From: a virus
Virus record (IMG/VR): IMGVR_UViG_3300025736_000078
Coordinates: 1-37,597 of that record
DNA: 37,597 nt
Reading direction: 5' to 3' (one strand)
Under the pieces are notes generated by a model. The model had not been told where the DNA came from and made no database searches. It saw only the letters and a list, made by a program, of their open reading frames with translations. Shown in pieces: positions 23,969-32,204 of this stretch. The first letter of the stretch is position 1, and every line of letters starts with the position of its first letter. The position numbers and the translations under genes are program-made.

Positions 23969-25150
23969 TTAGACAATTTGGGCTGCTTTTTCTGCCGCAC
24001 CCCCCGGGATAAGGTTGTTTTTACCGGGGTCAGATAGGTCGCCTCTGAACGGAGCCTCAGATGTTTGGTTTTGGGGGTTAACGTGTGCGTTCGTCTCATT
24101 AGTTTCAGTGTTTTGCGAATTCTCGTTTTCTCCCACAACTTTCACACCCAAAATCTCTGCTACCGATTTGAGCTTTTCCAACCCGGTATCAACAAACTTA
24201 TTCAAATCTTCCTTCATTGTTGCTTCATCTGTGGCTTCGGTTCTGAAATTAGTAAGTTCAGAAGTTAGATACTTCGCCTGTGGTTCAGGAAGCTTTCTTT
24301 CACCGATGATAGCACCGAGGACACCCGTTGATTTAAGTACGAGGTTTTCGGACTTCAGAGTTTTTGTCTCTTTTGCATGTGTTTCGTCTGCGGAAGTGAT
24401 TTGGCCTTTAAGTTCGTCCATCTCTTTCAGGTGTCTTTGGTTCTGATTCCACAAATCATGCTTTTCGGTTTTGATATGCTCGACAACAATGTTGTCTGCC
24501 TTGAGCGTCTCAGCATCGAAAATGTCAGAAGGTTTGTGTTGACCGGTTGCAACTGCATTCTTAATGTCTTGGATATTCATTACATTGTTTCCTTCTCCGG
24601 CAAAGGCTTGCATAGCCCCCACCAAGGTTGCTTCAGGAAATCCCGGTTTGTCTGTGGCTGAATTACCGAGTGCTATTCCTGAGATTTTGTCTATTGCAAC
24701 AGGCCAATTTGCCACGCCATCCGTTTCAGTTGCAATATTCGTTTCTATCGAGGCGACATTAAACGGTTTCTGTTTAAATTGAGGATAAACATATACTGCG
24801 GCAAGCACATTCAGCTTATCTCCAATGTTTTGAAGCGACTTTCCAACAACTTCTCCAATCTTGACCCTTCCTTCATGCTCGTTTCCAGTAGGCTCATGCT
24901 TCTCAAATAGCGGAGTGCTGATTGGAAGTTTTTCATAAATGGCATTTACAGCGCCTTTTAGGAAAGTTGTAACCCTGTGTCCCATTCCCGGGAAAGTAAG
25001 ATTGGCATCGCCTTCATGCCCAACCGAAAATACTTTAATCTCGGGATGTTCCTCTTTTGTCTTAATCTCATTAAGCTTTTGAGGGTCTACTATTTCCTCA
25101 ATTTCTGCCTGAGACATCGCTTGCGCTGTTGCCAGAAGGGATATTTTCAT
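23969..25150 (-). CDS. Capsid scaffold with putative maturation protease domain
   Basis: A 393-residue protein. The N-terminal 190 residues (EIKVFSVGHEGDANLTFPGMGHRV, RVKIGEVVGKSLQNIGDKLNVLAAVYVYP) form a beta-rich domain of the kind found in phage prohead proteases, but I cannot place the catalytic residues with confidence. Residues 210-290 are a strongly charged coiled coil (LKADNIVVEHIKTEKHDLWNQN...), and the C-terminus is a disordered Asn/Thr-rich tail. A protease-scaffold fusion is common when no separate scaffold gene exists, as here. It overlaps the portal gene by 53 nt; an alternative in-frame ATG lies at 25117. Confidence 0.7.
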   Translation of the reverse strand: MKISLLATAQAMSQAEIEEIVDPQKLNEIKTKEEHPEIKVFSVGHEGDANLTFPGMGHRVTTFLKGAVNAIYEKLPISTPLFEKHEPTGNEHEGRVKIGEVVGKSLQNIGDKLNVLAAVYVYPQFKQKPFNVASIETNIATETDGVANWPVAIDKISGIALGNSATDKPGFPEATLVGAMQAFAGEGNNVMNIQDIKNAVATGQHKPSDIFDAETLKADNIVVEHIKTEKHDLWNQNQRHLKEMDELKGQITSADETHAKETKTLKSENLVLKSTGVLGAIIGERKLPEPQAKYLTSELTNFRTEATDEATMKEDLNKFVDTGLEKLKSVAEILGVKVVGENENSQNTETNETNAHVNPQNQTSEAPFRGDLSDPGKNNLIPGGAAEKAAQIV

Positions 25151-26483
25151 TGTTTGGACTCGTTTGGGTTAATTGTTTTTTCTTAACATCTACTTCTATT
25201 TTCTTAATTTCCTCTTTAATATCAATATCAGAACTCAGGAATGATAACAATGTTTCCAGAGAGATTGCATTCGCCATATACATCGGGAGATAAGTGTCTC
25301 CAATAAGCCTTAGCTTTTCAGAAGATGAGAACGGTAAAATTGCATTCACGGCATCAGGTCTGAGGTTTTGTTTAAAATTCTCATTATACATAACGATTGC
25401 CTTCTCGAAAAGCTCATCATATCCTGATACCCATGTCTTGCGCTCTTTGGTTGTGGAAAGTTCAATAAGTTCAAGAAGATTCTCTGCGGTGGCTCTGTTG
25501 CTCAAAAGGTCCGGGTATCCTAAAAAGTGGACAGGTACACCGGTTGTGCCTGATATAATCTTTATATCACCCTGAATTGCTTCCATGATGGTTGTATATC
25601 CCTCACCCTGATAGCCTTCAAGCGTGAACTGTGCGGTAGTTACAATCGTCATGCCTAAGCGCCAGTTGATAGTATTTAAGACGTTTCGCAACTGTTTAGC
25701 CTGAGCTTCAGACTCTACCTTAAATACAGGGGTCGGACTTGCATAAAGATGGTTGTTCTTTCTCCAATCGAACAATTCTTTATCGAGATATTCCATGTGG
25801 GCAAGAACAAAGGCAACTTTTGGGGGAGTATTATTCACCATTGAGGCAGTACCACCGAACTTCAGATAAACAAATTCGGGTTCAGCGTAATCAAAATTCT
25901 TCGATGTGTCAGAGCTTTCGTACTGCGCCCTGACATAATGGGAAAAATCTCCCTTCTCTGCGGTCACTTTATATGGCGCTTCCTTGTAAGGCTTTAAAAC
26001 AACCCTGATATTCTTTTTCTTTTCATCCGGGGAGATATGTAGAAGTGACTTACCCTCAAGTTCACTCATTGTAGCCCATTCGTGGGGTCTATCCTCATTG
26101 ATGTTGTTGAATTCCATGAACTCATTGATAAATTTAAGCTCTCTCTCTATATCGGGATATTTTTTAGAGCTTCTTACCTGTACGCCTGAGCCAATTTGGA
26201 AAGCAGACCGAACATCTACGATATTTTTGCATATCATACATCCCCAATCTGCCGTGAGATTGTATTTGTTACTGAGTGCATTTATTTGAGAGGAATAAGT
26301 GTTATAGGGGTTTCCGGTGTAATGCTTGTTCTGAGCGTCCACATCCTGCACATTGGATAAAGCAACGTCAACTGTAGCTTGCATAACTTTCATGTGTTGT
26401 CGAAGGAATTTAAGGCTTCTATCGGATTGAATTATCCGATATTCTCTATCGAATAACTCAGTTGCCTTACTGAGAATATTCAT
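25098..26483 (-). CDS. Portal protein
   Basis: A 461-residue portal. The N-terminal helix, GNPYNTYSSQINALSNKYN, WGCMICKNIVDVRSAFQIG and a long stem/wing region are followed by a conserved late segment, GTTGVPVHFLGYPDLLSNRATAENLLELIE. The block GVP-x-H-x-LG...NRATAE is typical of siphophage portals. It lies between large terminase and scaffold. This is the dodecameric ring through which DNA enters and leaves the head. It is the first gene of the putative structural transcript starting at the promoter at 26537-26563. Confidence 0.88.
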   Translation of the reverse strand: MNILSKATELFDREYRIIQSDRSLKFLRQHMKVMQATVDVALSNVQDVDAQNKHYTGNPYNTYSSQINALSNKYNLTADWGCMICKNIVDVRSAFQIGSGVQVRSSKKYPDIERELKFINEFMEFNNINEDRPHEWATMSELEGKSLLHISPDEKKKNIRVVLKPYKEAPYKVTAEKGDFSHYVRAQYESSDTSKNFDYAEPEFVYLKFGGTASMVNNTPPKVAFVLAHMEYLDKELFDWRKNNHLYASPTPVFKVESEAQAKQLRNVLNTINWRLGMTIVTTAQFTLEGYQGEGYTTIMEAIQGDIKIISGTTGVPVHFLGYPDLLSNRATAENLLELIELSTTKERKTWVSGYDELFEKAIVMYNENFKQNLRPDAVNAILPFSSSEKLRLIGDTYLPMYMANAISLETLLSFLSSDIDIKEEIKKIEVDVKKKQLTQTSPNNENIPSGNSASDVSGRN

Positions 26484-26497
26484 AACTTGCCCACATT

Positions 26498-26523
26498 TAA
26501 GTATAGTTAAGTTGCTATATAGC
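26498..26523. promoter_or_regulatory. Putative operator: TTAAGT repeats and GCTATATAGC palindrome
   Basis: Just downstream of the TATAAT at 26537, the + strand shows TTAAGTATAGTTAAGTT (26498-26513 contains two TTAAGT copies) and the perfect 10-bp palindrome GCTATATAGC (26514-26523). The pentamer TAAGT/ACTTA also occurs at the two rightward promoters and near the leftward promoter, which suggests one regulator for all of them. Confidence 0.5.
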
Positions 26524-26536
26524 TATTTGTAAGCAA

Positions 26537-26563
26537 ATTATATTAAAGAATCTTTTTTGTCAA
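26537..26563 (-). promoter_or_regulatory. Sigma-70-like promoter for structural genes
   Basis: On the minus strand TTGACA (26563-26558) and a perfect TATAAT (26542-26537) are separated by 15 nt, a little short of the best 17. It lies in the 88-nt gap between large terminase and portal, the only sizeable gap in the packaging and head block. Downstream are an AGTTAAGT-type element and a 10-bp palindrome. Confidence 0.6.
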
Positions 26564-26571
26564 GCACTTTT

Positions 26572-28110
26572 TTATATTGGATTCGTATCATGGTCTAAAA
26601 CTTCGGCCCCTACGTTACCGCCTCTGGCAATTTTCACATCGACAAAATATCTTATTTCATCCATTGTATGGTCCATTGCTTTTACGATTACATAATTACC
26701 GGCAGGAAGCTTCTTTACTTTGTAGCTTGCAAATTCTCTGCGGCATTCCTTGCAGATTCTATTGAAAAATATTTTAGGGTTCCCGAGTGTGGGGCTGAGT
26801 GCTGATTTTACATTCTCTATTCCGGGGTCAACATCAGTATTTGGAAGGTTCACTTCTACATTCAACCCACTGAGTAAAAATTCATCTTCCCATTCCTCAA
26901 TACAATCAGGCCGCCTCGGGTCTGGAATCATTTCTACTATATTCTTCCACCAAGGCGCTTTCTTGCACTCTTTTATTACTTTACCGTTGGTAGTTTTAGC
27001 CTTAAAGACTTCCGTAACTCTGATATACGCATCATCTCCGAGTTCAGGGGGCGCTTCCTGCCATACACCTACCGAGAAAGGGTTTGCTCCCCCAAAGTCA
27101 ACAGAAATATATACGGGCGCTGAGAGGTTAAGCCTTGCATTTACTAAATGTATTTCCTCATCCCATTCTTCTTGATATACCAAGTCTCCACGACCTGTTT
27201 TTATGCACAACCAATCTCGTTGTATTGAATCCCATGAAAGGGTATTGAGCTTTTCAATGAAGTCCTGAATCTTGTAATACCCATCTGCTTCCTTCATGTG
27301 TTCCCCCGGACAGAAAGAGGCAAGGGGGCATGTTGAACATTCAAAATCTACACACGCCTCAAGGCATTCCCATACGCAGTACCGATAAACTTTATGACCT
27401 TTTTTTGCGGCCCGAGCGATAGCTAAATCCATCTGACCGTTCACATGATGATTTGTACTGAACATTCCGAGGACAGAGGGATGCCCAAATTTTGACTGAG
27501 GAATAGACAGGGCATACTCATAGATGATGGGGTCAATCTCATCAACCTCATCGAGCTTGAGCGATATTGTGTGAGGGCCTCGAACAGATTTTGGGGAAGC
27601 TGTAAGGATAGAGACTTTTGAGCCGTTCTTTAAATTGCCAGACTGTTTCAATAGCCCGGGATGCTTAAACAATTCTTTTTCTGTGTTTGTGATGTCAACA
27701 AATTCCCTCATAGCATCATAAGATAATTGAGACTGTCCCTCAGAACCACCGAGAATCTTTGTGGAGTAATTTGGCTTCGTAATTGATTTATAGAAGGTAT
27801 CAAGTCCACCATAGATATACGTCTTTGAACCGCCCCGGTTCGCCCATATCACATAATAATTTGACTTATCAAGAATTAAATCACAGAATATATCAAAAGG
27901 GGATATATGGTTAGGGTTTACAATAAGCTCCCCTGTCTCCCTGTCGGTAATTCTGCAATTAACTTTCGTCCCCACTACTGGCCGGTTCATCGCTTTCAGG
28001 AACAGCATCACTTCCGTTACTGTCTTTGCCGGTTTCAGAATCAGCCTGTTCAGTATATCCTTCCTCAATATCTTTTGGGCGAGAGCTAAGGAGTTCGATT
28101 TTTTGTTCAT
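26572..28110 (-). CDS. terL: Terminase large subunit
   Basis: A 512-residue packaging motor. ATPase domain: Walker A-like ANRGGSKTY (90-98), Walker B LKLDE (184-188) and an FSTNHH coupling motif. A Cys-rich insert (C245, C249, C253, C258, C261 and C267 in CVWECLEACVDFECSTCPLASFC) sits between ATPase and nuclease domains, as in several phage terminases, and probably binds zinc. The RNase H-like nuclease domain starts with ISVDFGG (D338) and ends with the DHTMDEIRY block carrying a late acidic residue. The ATG at 28110 gives a 152-nt overlap with the small subunit; the internal ATGs at 28008 or 27987 are alternatives if the first 34-41 residues are not used. Confidence 0.92.
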   Translation of the reverse strand: MNKKSNSLALAQKILRKDILNRLILKPAKTVTEVMLFLKAMNRPVVGTKVNCRITDRETGELIVNPNHISPFDIFCDLILDKSNYYVIWANRGGSKTYIYGGLDTFYKSITKPNYSTKILGGSEGQSQLSYDAMREFVDITNTEKELFKHPGLLKQSGNLKNGSKVSILTASPKSVRGPHTISLKLDEVDEIDPIIYEYALSIPQSKFGHPSVLGMFSTNHHVNGQMDLAIARAAKKGHKVYRYCVWECLEACVDFECSTCPLASFCPGEHMKEADGYYKIQDFIEKLNTLSWDSIQRDWLCIKTGRGDLVYQEEWDEEIHLVNARLNLSAPVYISVDFGGANPFSVGVWQEAPPELGDDAYIRVTEVFKAKTTNGKVIKECKKAPWWKNIVEMIPDPRRPDCIEEWEDEFLLSGLNVEVNLPNTDVDPGIENVKSALSPTLGNPKIFFNRICKECRREFASYKVKKLPAGNYVIVKAMDHTMDEIRYFVDVKIARGGNVGAEVLDHDTNPI

Positions 28111-28642
28111 CGGTCATTTTTCCTAATTGTTTTTTCATTTCATTTTCTGCTCGGGACTTACCATCTTCATCCTTCCCGGCCAGTTCGATGTATAGCTTGA
28201 TAAGTTCCTTCTCTGCATTCACTAAATCAAGAAAATCCTTTGCATGTCGTATGTCAAATGTTGGGACAAGTTTTCCTTCTTCATTGACAATAAAACAGCC
28301 CTCAATCACTTTACTTATTTGGTTCACTACTCCCCTGACTTGCGTCTGCCCCTCTACCTCGTTAATAGTAGGAACTGGGTTGCTTAATGAGCTATCCATG
28401 CCACGCACATAGTCACTTGCTTCAATAACACGTTGCCGCCAGTTAAAACTAAGCGCCCATTTCTGGACGCTCGTAATTGTTGTCTTAAAAGCCTCTGCAA
28501 CGAGTCGATATGTACGCTCCGGCCCAAGCTCAAGATAGTATTTATAGGCCTTCTTGTGTTTGTACTTCTCAGTTTTGAGAAGGTGCATATAATCAATCTT
28601 CGGCTGTGTTGAGGCTGTATCCGTCTTTTTCTTTTTTACCAT
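27959..28642 (-). CDS. terS: Terminase small subunit
   Basis: A 227-residue DNA-recognition subunit. The N-terminal helix-turn-helix is ERTYRLVAEAFKTTITSVQKWALSFNWRQRVIEA (residues 43-76), the common TerS pattern ending in W-x-xRV-x-x-A. A helical middle (FLDLVNAEKELIKLYIELAG) supports ring formation, followed by a long acidic tail (GYTEQADSETGK...). It starts with ATG after GGAAGG and overlaps the preceding small gene by 50 nt. It is placed directly before the large subunit. Confidence 0.85.
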   Translation of the reverse strand: MVKKKKTDTASTQPKIDYMHLLKTEKYKHKKAYKYYLELGPERTYRLVAEAFKTTITSVQKWALSFNWRQRVIEASDYVRGMDSSLSNPVPTINEVEGQTQVRGVVNQISKVIEGCFIVNEEGKLVPTFDIRHAKDFLDLVNAEKELIKLYIELAGKDEDGKSRAENEMKKQLGKMTDEQKIELLSSRPKDIEEGYTEQADSETGKDSNGSDAVPESDEPASSGDES

Positions 28643-28898
28643 CCTGATTTTCCTTCCCTACCCGAATTGCAACCCACGAACGATACATTTTAAGCAGGGC
28701 CTTATCCGGGTTTTCTGATTTTTTTGCAACATGATAATCTTTTAGGAATTGCTTTACCTTAAGAATGGGAACATTCTTGTCTTTCATTTCCTCATAAATA
28801 AGGTCATAAAGCCATTCAACATCTTCCATTACTTCCCGTTTTACATTGATGATAATATGGGGAAGTTTTGGTTTTACAATTTTACGTTCTTCTAACAT
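28593..28898 (-). CDS. Small hypothetical protein upstream of terminase
   Basis: A 101-residue charged protein. The first half (MLEERKIVKPKLPHIIINVKREVMEDVEWLYDLIYEEMKDKN) is a strand plus helix; the rest is basic and helical. No known motif. Its start overlaps the end of the ribbon-helix-helix gene (ATG of this gene over TGTTAG of the other), and its end overlaps the small terminase gene by 50 nt, so all are translated from one message. A packaging accessory or regulatory role is possible; the function is unknown. Confidence 0.6.
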   Translation of the reverse strand: MLEERKIVKPKLPHIIINVKREVMEDVEWLYDLIYEEMKDKNVPILKVKQFLKDYHVAKKSENPDKALLKMYRSWVAIRVGKENQDGKKEKDGYSLNTAED

Positions 28899-29065
28899 GG
28901 TTTTTTAATCCTTTTATTCCTCGCCAGTTCATTTTTGATAGCACAGAGAATAAAGTGATGGCGAGATTTATACTTATCTCTATGCTTGCTAACCGATGCC
29001 TCAATATCATCGCTGAGTTCTGCTGTCATGCTTACTGATACGGGGTGAATCTTTGTTGCGGCCAT
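28892..29065 (-). CDS. Small ribbon-helix-helix DNA-binding protein
   Basis: A 57-residue protein. The beta strand PVSVSMTAEL, then helix LSDDIEASVSKHRDKY, a turn with SRHHF and helix ILCAIKNELARNK fit the ribbon-helix-helix fold (CopG/Arc type), which binds DNA as a dimer with the strand in the major groove. ATG start with AAAGGAG. It sits in a tight chain between the nuclease-fold gene and the terminase region. Likely a phage regulator, possibly acting on the leftward or rightward promoters of this window. Confidence 0.8.
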   Translation of the reverse strand: MAATKIHPVSVSMTAELSDDIEASVSKHRDKYKSRHHFILCAIKNELARNKRIKKPC

Positions 29066-29067
29066 AA

Positions 29068-29436
29068 TTACTCCTTTATTAAGTCTTTAAGTGTGATTTC
29101 CTGTATCCTCGGAGTCCATTTACGGGCTTTCATGCCACGTTTTACTTTCAAATTTCGCCAACTCCATATTTCTATACGACAACCGGCCTTCAGCCAAGCT
29201 CTTGTATTTTCAACCTCATCAACCGTTATCTTTTTTACGTGAGACTGAAAATCCTGTCCGCATACCTGAATGCCAAGAGCATATTTATCTAAAACTAAAA
29301 TATCAATAATGTTTAGCAAATCATATTTTTTACCGAACGGCATTGGGTATTTTCCAGTAACCTCAACTTTTCGATGGAATACGCCTTTATCTTTAAGGAC
29401 CGCCAATGTTCTCTGCACCGGGGATGTGCTTGCCAT
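29068..29436 (-). CDS. Small restriction-endonuclease-fold-like protein
   Basis: A 122-residue protein with the pattern FGKKYDLLNIIDILVLDKYALGIQVCG, followed by HVKKITVDEV and WLKAGCRIEIWSWRNLK. It belongs to a frequent phage family with consensus DL-x-G-xIDLLAL...LG-x-Q-V-T...H-x-xKI...WL-x-aG-R-I-E-V-WSW, which looks like a minimal PD-(D/E)XK or VRR-NUC-like nuclease core with Asp, then Gln/Glu and Lys. Here the catalytic residues are not certain (IQV in place of ExK), so activity is doubtful. It is TAATG-coupled to the initiator gene. The recognition is from memory. Confidence 0.65.
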   Translation of the reverse strand: MASTSPVQRTLAVLKDKGVFHRKVEVTGKYPMPFGKKYDLLNIIDILVLDKYALGIQVCGQDFQSHVKKITVDEVENTRAWLKAGCRIEIWSWRNLKVKRGMKARKWTPRIQEITLKDLIKE

Positions 29437-30128
29437 TATTTTACCTCATCGGTTATTACTTCAACATCCATACCAAAAGCATCCATCAAAGATTCTTTTC
29501 TTAAATCATCCCTCATTAACCGGCCTCGGACATACTCAGTTGGAGAGTAAAGGGACACAACCTTATCTTTTTCAGAGATAAACCGCAGGGGGTCGATGAG
29601 TAACTTCATGTTTTCTTTTGAGAATTCAGCATTAAGCAGTTCATAAGCCTCGGGATGTGAGTCTTTAATGCCCTTTCCTTTTTTTATTATCTTTTGTTTT
29701 TTTAGTGACTCTTTATCCTCATCTTTTTTGTTAAACAGGCCGACATCAAGCATCTCGTCCTTATGGTATTTGATATACTTGTCCTGAATGTTTTGAGGAA
29801 GGCTTTTTGCAATATTGAGCATCCCAGTCCTGATGTGGGTATTGCTTCTTTTCTGATGTTTATAAAAATTCAGGATTATAATATATCCATCATCAAACGC
29901 CATTTTTTTGTCTTTAATAAAAGCGTTTATTATCTCCCTTATTTTCTTTTCGGGAATGGATGTGTCGTAAGAAATGCGCTCGGCAGTAATCTCAAATATG
30001 CCAAGTATGTTTGACATAGAGCTTGTAAGTAGGTTAATAAACACTAATTTGCCATCAACGTCAAGCTTCTTTATATACCCATCTTCCCAAAAGAAAGTAT
30101 TTACATATCGATTCGTACCCTTCATCAT
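29436..30128 (-). CDS. Replication initiator: DnaD-type N-domain, DnaA domain I-like C-domain
   Basis: A 230-residue protein. Residues 1-115 are a winged-helix replisome organiser: NTFFWEDGYIKKLDVDGKLVFINLLTSSMSNILGIFEI, then a second helix block and DGYIIILNFYKHQK, typical of phage DnaD-like N-domains. A basic linker (ESLKKQKIIKKGKG) follows. Residues 160-225 match the pattern of DnaA domain I: LIDPLRFISEKDKVVSLYSPTEYVRGRLM...LMDAFGMDVEVI. DnaA domain I recruits helicase and other partners. So the protein probably binds the origin with the front and recruits the helicase machinery with the back. It overlaps the DnaC-like gene by ATGA. Confidence 0.8.
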   Translation of the reverse strand: MMKGTNRYVNTFFWEDGYIKKLDVDGKLVFINLLTSSMSNILGIFEITAERISYDTSIPEKKIREIINAFIKDKKMAFDDGYIIILNFYKHQKRSNTHIRTGMLNIAKSLPQNIQDKYIKYHKDEMLDVGLFNKKDEDKESLKKQKIIKKGKGIKDSHPEAYELLNAEFSKENMKLLIDPLRFISEKDKVVSLYSPTEYVRGRLMRDDLRKESLMDAFGMDVEVITDEVK

Positions 30129-30952
30129 CCCCCCATTTCGATAGTTGCGTATTCTTTTATTTTCTCTCCGAAAACGTCACCGAAGTCATTGTCTATTTTA
30201 TCCTTGGAAAATGGGGTCGTTATAATGGTCTGCCGATGCTCAAAATACCGGGATGAAATAATTTGATAAAGAATATCTCGCCTGTGTTCTGTTAGTTTTA
30301 TTGAGCCAATATCTTCGAGTACAAGTAAATCATAATCGACAATTCTGTTTGTTATGATGGCGTAATCTTCATCGTTTGCAATTTTCTGCTGAATGAGTGA
30401 GTATAATTGAGGCACAGACTGGAACCAACATTTATAAGGCCGGTTCTTACCGTATTTTAAGAGAAGCCCTATTGCTAAATGAGTCCTGTCTTTCCCGTTA
30501 ATTATCAGACATTCGTTGGCTACAACTCTTGTTTTTACTTTTGAGGTATGGTCAAATGTGAGGTTTTCGAGAGTCATTGAATGTAAACCTGACGGGATTC
30601 CCATTTTTTCACAGAGTTCGGGGATACCCGTACTTTCAGTTATTTTCCCTTCGTAATTCTGTTCCTCTAATCGCCATCTCCTAATAACTGCCTGATAGTC
30701 CTGACATTTACTGTTCGCACAGAACCATCTTGGCCACCCTATTTTACTGTCAGGGTCGTTGATTGTATCTTCATACATCTCTTGTCCACATACGGTGCAT
30801 TTAGGCTTTTCACCCCACGCAAGAGACGCAACCAACTCTGCCCTACCCTCACATATTACCCCGATGTTCTTTCTCACATCGTCAGGGTGTTTTTTTATAA
30901 AATTATTTATAAGTTTTATGTATTTCCGTGAGAAATACTCATGCTTTTTCAT
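30125..30952 (-). CDS. DnaC-like helicase loader ATPase with zinc site and degenerate P-loop
   Basis: A 275-residue protein; the ATG at 30952 is chosen for its AGGAAGGAAG site (a TTG or ATG 21 nt upstream is weaker). Residues 52-83 have a zinc-binding set (CTVCG...CANSKC). The ATPase part has INGKDRTHLAIGLLLKYG (about 152-168) where loaders normally have GxxGxGKTHLA: the usual GKT is DRT. The Walker B strand YDLLVLEDIG (about 207-216) and sensor-1-like IITTPFSKDKI are present. The DNA was read again to confirm the P-loop change. It still looks like a DnaC/IstB-family loader; ATP binding may be weak or different. Confidence 0.85.
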   Translation of the reverse strand: MKKHEYFSRKYIKLINNFIKKHPDDVRKNIGVICEGRAELVASLAWGEKPKCTVCGQEMYEDTINDPDSKIGWPRWFCANSKCQDYQAVIRRWRLEEQNYEGKITESTGIPELCEKMGIPSGLHSMTLENLTFDHTSKVKTRVVANECLIINGKDRTHLAIGLLLKYGKNRPYKCWFQSVPQLYSLIQQKIANDEDYAIITNRIVDYDLLVLEDIGSIKLTEHRRDILYQIISSRYFEHRQTIITTPFSKDKIDNDFGDVFGEKIKEYATIEMGG

Positions 30953-31097
30953 TATCTTCCTTCCTACATTCAACCATTATCTGAAATTGAGTGAGCTTAT
31001 TAATAACATAATCTATTTCATAAAGTTCTATTATAACCACACTTGAATTATGGGTTATAAAAACATGCTTGTCATTAAATGACTCGACTTTAATCAT
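30939..31097 (-). CDS. Small 52-residue hypothetical protein
   Basis: A short gene between the nuclease and helicase loader genes. ATG at 31097 overlaps the nuclease stop (ATGA), and the stop at 30939 overlaps the start of the loader gene, so the gene is fixed in place by both ends. The protein starts MIKVESFNDKHVFITHNSSV and ends VECRKEDNEKA, with a small beta domain in the first half and no known motif. It may be a small replication or regulatory partner. Without the overlaps it would be easy to miss. Confidence 0.65.
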   Translation of the reverse strand: MIKVESFNDKHVFITHNSSVVIIELYEIDYVINKLTQFQIMVECRKEDNEKA

Positions 31098-32095
31098 TCT
31101 ATAGGGTCGATGTTGACTGTTATTTTTTTGCCTCGCTTAACTTTAACCTCATAGTTTCCGCATACAAAATAATCCAAGTTTGCGGCTTTAATAATGTCCT
31201 TCGCTTGCTTATCGACAGTATCAAACTCTTTTTTTACTATCTTTAATGGATGGCGCTTATCAAGGATAGCTTCAAGCTTTGTGTCAATAAGAACTCGGGC
31301 GTGGGCCTCACGGTATTCATCAGGAAGGCAAATTGTTCTGTAAGGACAATACTGGCATATCTCGTCCTTATTGAGACGTTCCGGTAGCTTGTCCTCTATA
31401 ACTTGAGCAATTTCATTTTTAATTGCAAGGTAATCAGTAAAATCATCTTCCTGTTTAAAGTCAGCGATGTCATGTATTTGATATTGTTCGAGAAGCATTG
31501 CTTTGATTTCGTCAACAATGACGTTAATATAATCACACTTTTTGAAGCAGTCCTTAACTATTTTCATGTCAAGCTCTACATCGAATTGCTTTAGCTCCCC
31601 GGTGTTTTTGTTTTTACAAAGGAAAAAGCCTCTTTTGACTCCCTTACCGTATATGTAAAGATTCATCTGACCGATGTATGCGAGATGCCAGTAATGTTTA
31701 TTGAAATCACTAAGCTCTTGTACTCCTTGGAACGAATACTGGCTCATGGTTTTGAAGTCAACTACTCTCCGAACTCTGCTCTGTACCCACATACCATCTA
31801 TATGACCAAATAGTCGGTGCTGAGGGAAAGATACCTCAGACTGTTGTTCAATAATCTCGACACCCATATCGAGTAAATCTCTTTGGATAATAAGCTCCTG
31901 CCGATTCCCTTCATTGAATATTACCTGAAGTCCCGGGTCTATGTCAGGTAGAGCGTCCCTGCGAACGAGGTCATATACAAGCTTTCTAACGCACGGAAAC
32001 CCGATTGATGAACAGCGATTTGCGTGTTGCGGCCAAGGCTTTCCTGCTTGTTTTGCTACATGCTTATAGTACTTTTCAACGATTGTATCTGCCAT
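31094..32095 (-). CDS. RecB/Cas4-like PD-(D/E)XK nuclease with Fe-S cysteines
   Basis: A 333-residue nuclease. Motifs: LFGHIDGM (D100) and VVDFKT (D113-x-K115) form the PD-(D/E)XK active site. C35 (PCVRKL) and the C-terminal CQYCPYRTIC (C247, C250, C256) are spaced like the four ligands of the [4Fe-4S] cluster in AddB/Cas4-type nucleases. Typical role: 5'-3' resection of double-strand ends to give single strands for annealing or repair. It lies in the same operon as the annealing-type protein at 33735-34754. GGGGATT site upstream of the ATG. Confidence 0.88.
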   Translation of the reverse strand: MADTIVEKYYKHVAKQAGKPWPQHANRCSSIGFPCVRKLVYDLVRRDALPDIDPGLQVIFNEGNRQELIIQRDLLDMGVEIIEQQSEVSFPQHRLFGHIDGMWVQSRVRRVVDFKTMSQYSFQGVQELSDFNKHYWHLAYIGQMNLYIYGKGVKRGFFLCKNKNTGELKQFDVELDMKIVKDCFKKCDYINVIVDEIKAMLLEQYQIHDIADFKQEDDFTDYLAIKNEIAQVIEDKLPERLNKDEICQYCPYRTICLPDEYREAHARVLIDTKLEAILDKRHPLKIVKKEFDTVDKQAKDIIKAANLDYFVCGNYEVKVKRGKKITVNIDPIE

Positions 32096-32204
32096 TATAT
32101 TAATCCCCTAAATTACCTCTTTGTGATGTGCGGCCCCGGTGGAAATCTCCCGGAAATATTGTCTTAACAATAAAGCCTTTGTCTCTCAACGGGGGCCGAC
32201 ATCT
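32096..32204 (-). other. Intergenic RNA with long-range stem
   Basis: CGGCCCCG at 32131-32138 pairs with CGGGGGCCG at 32190-32198 (one bulged G). Between them TATTGT (32157... actually 32157-32162) pairs perfectly with ACAATA (32167-32172) over a four-base loop. This would be a folded element within the leader of the nuclease gene. There is no U-run, so it is not a simple terminator. Confidence 0.45.
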
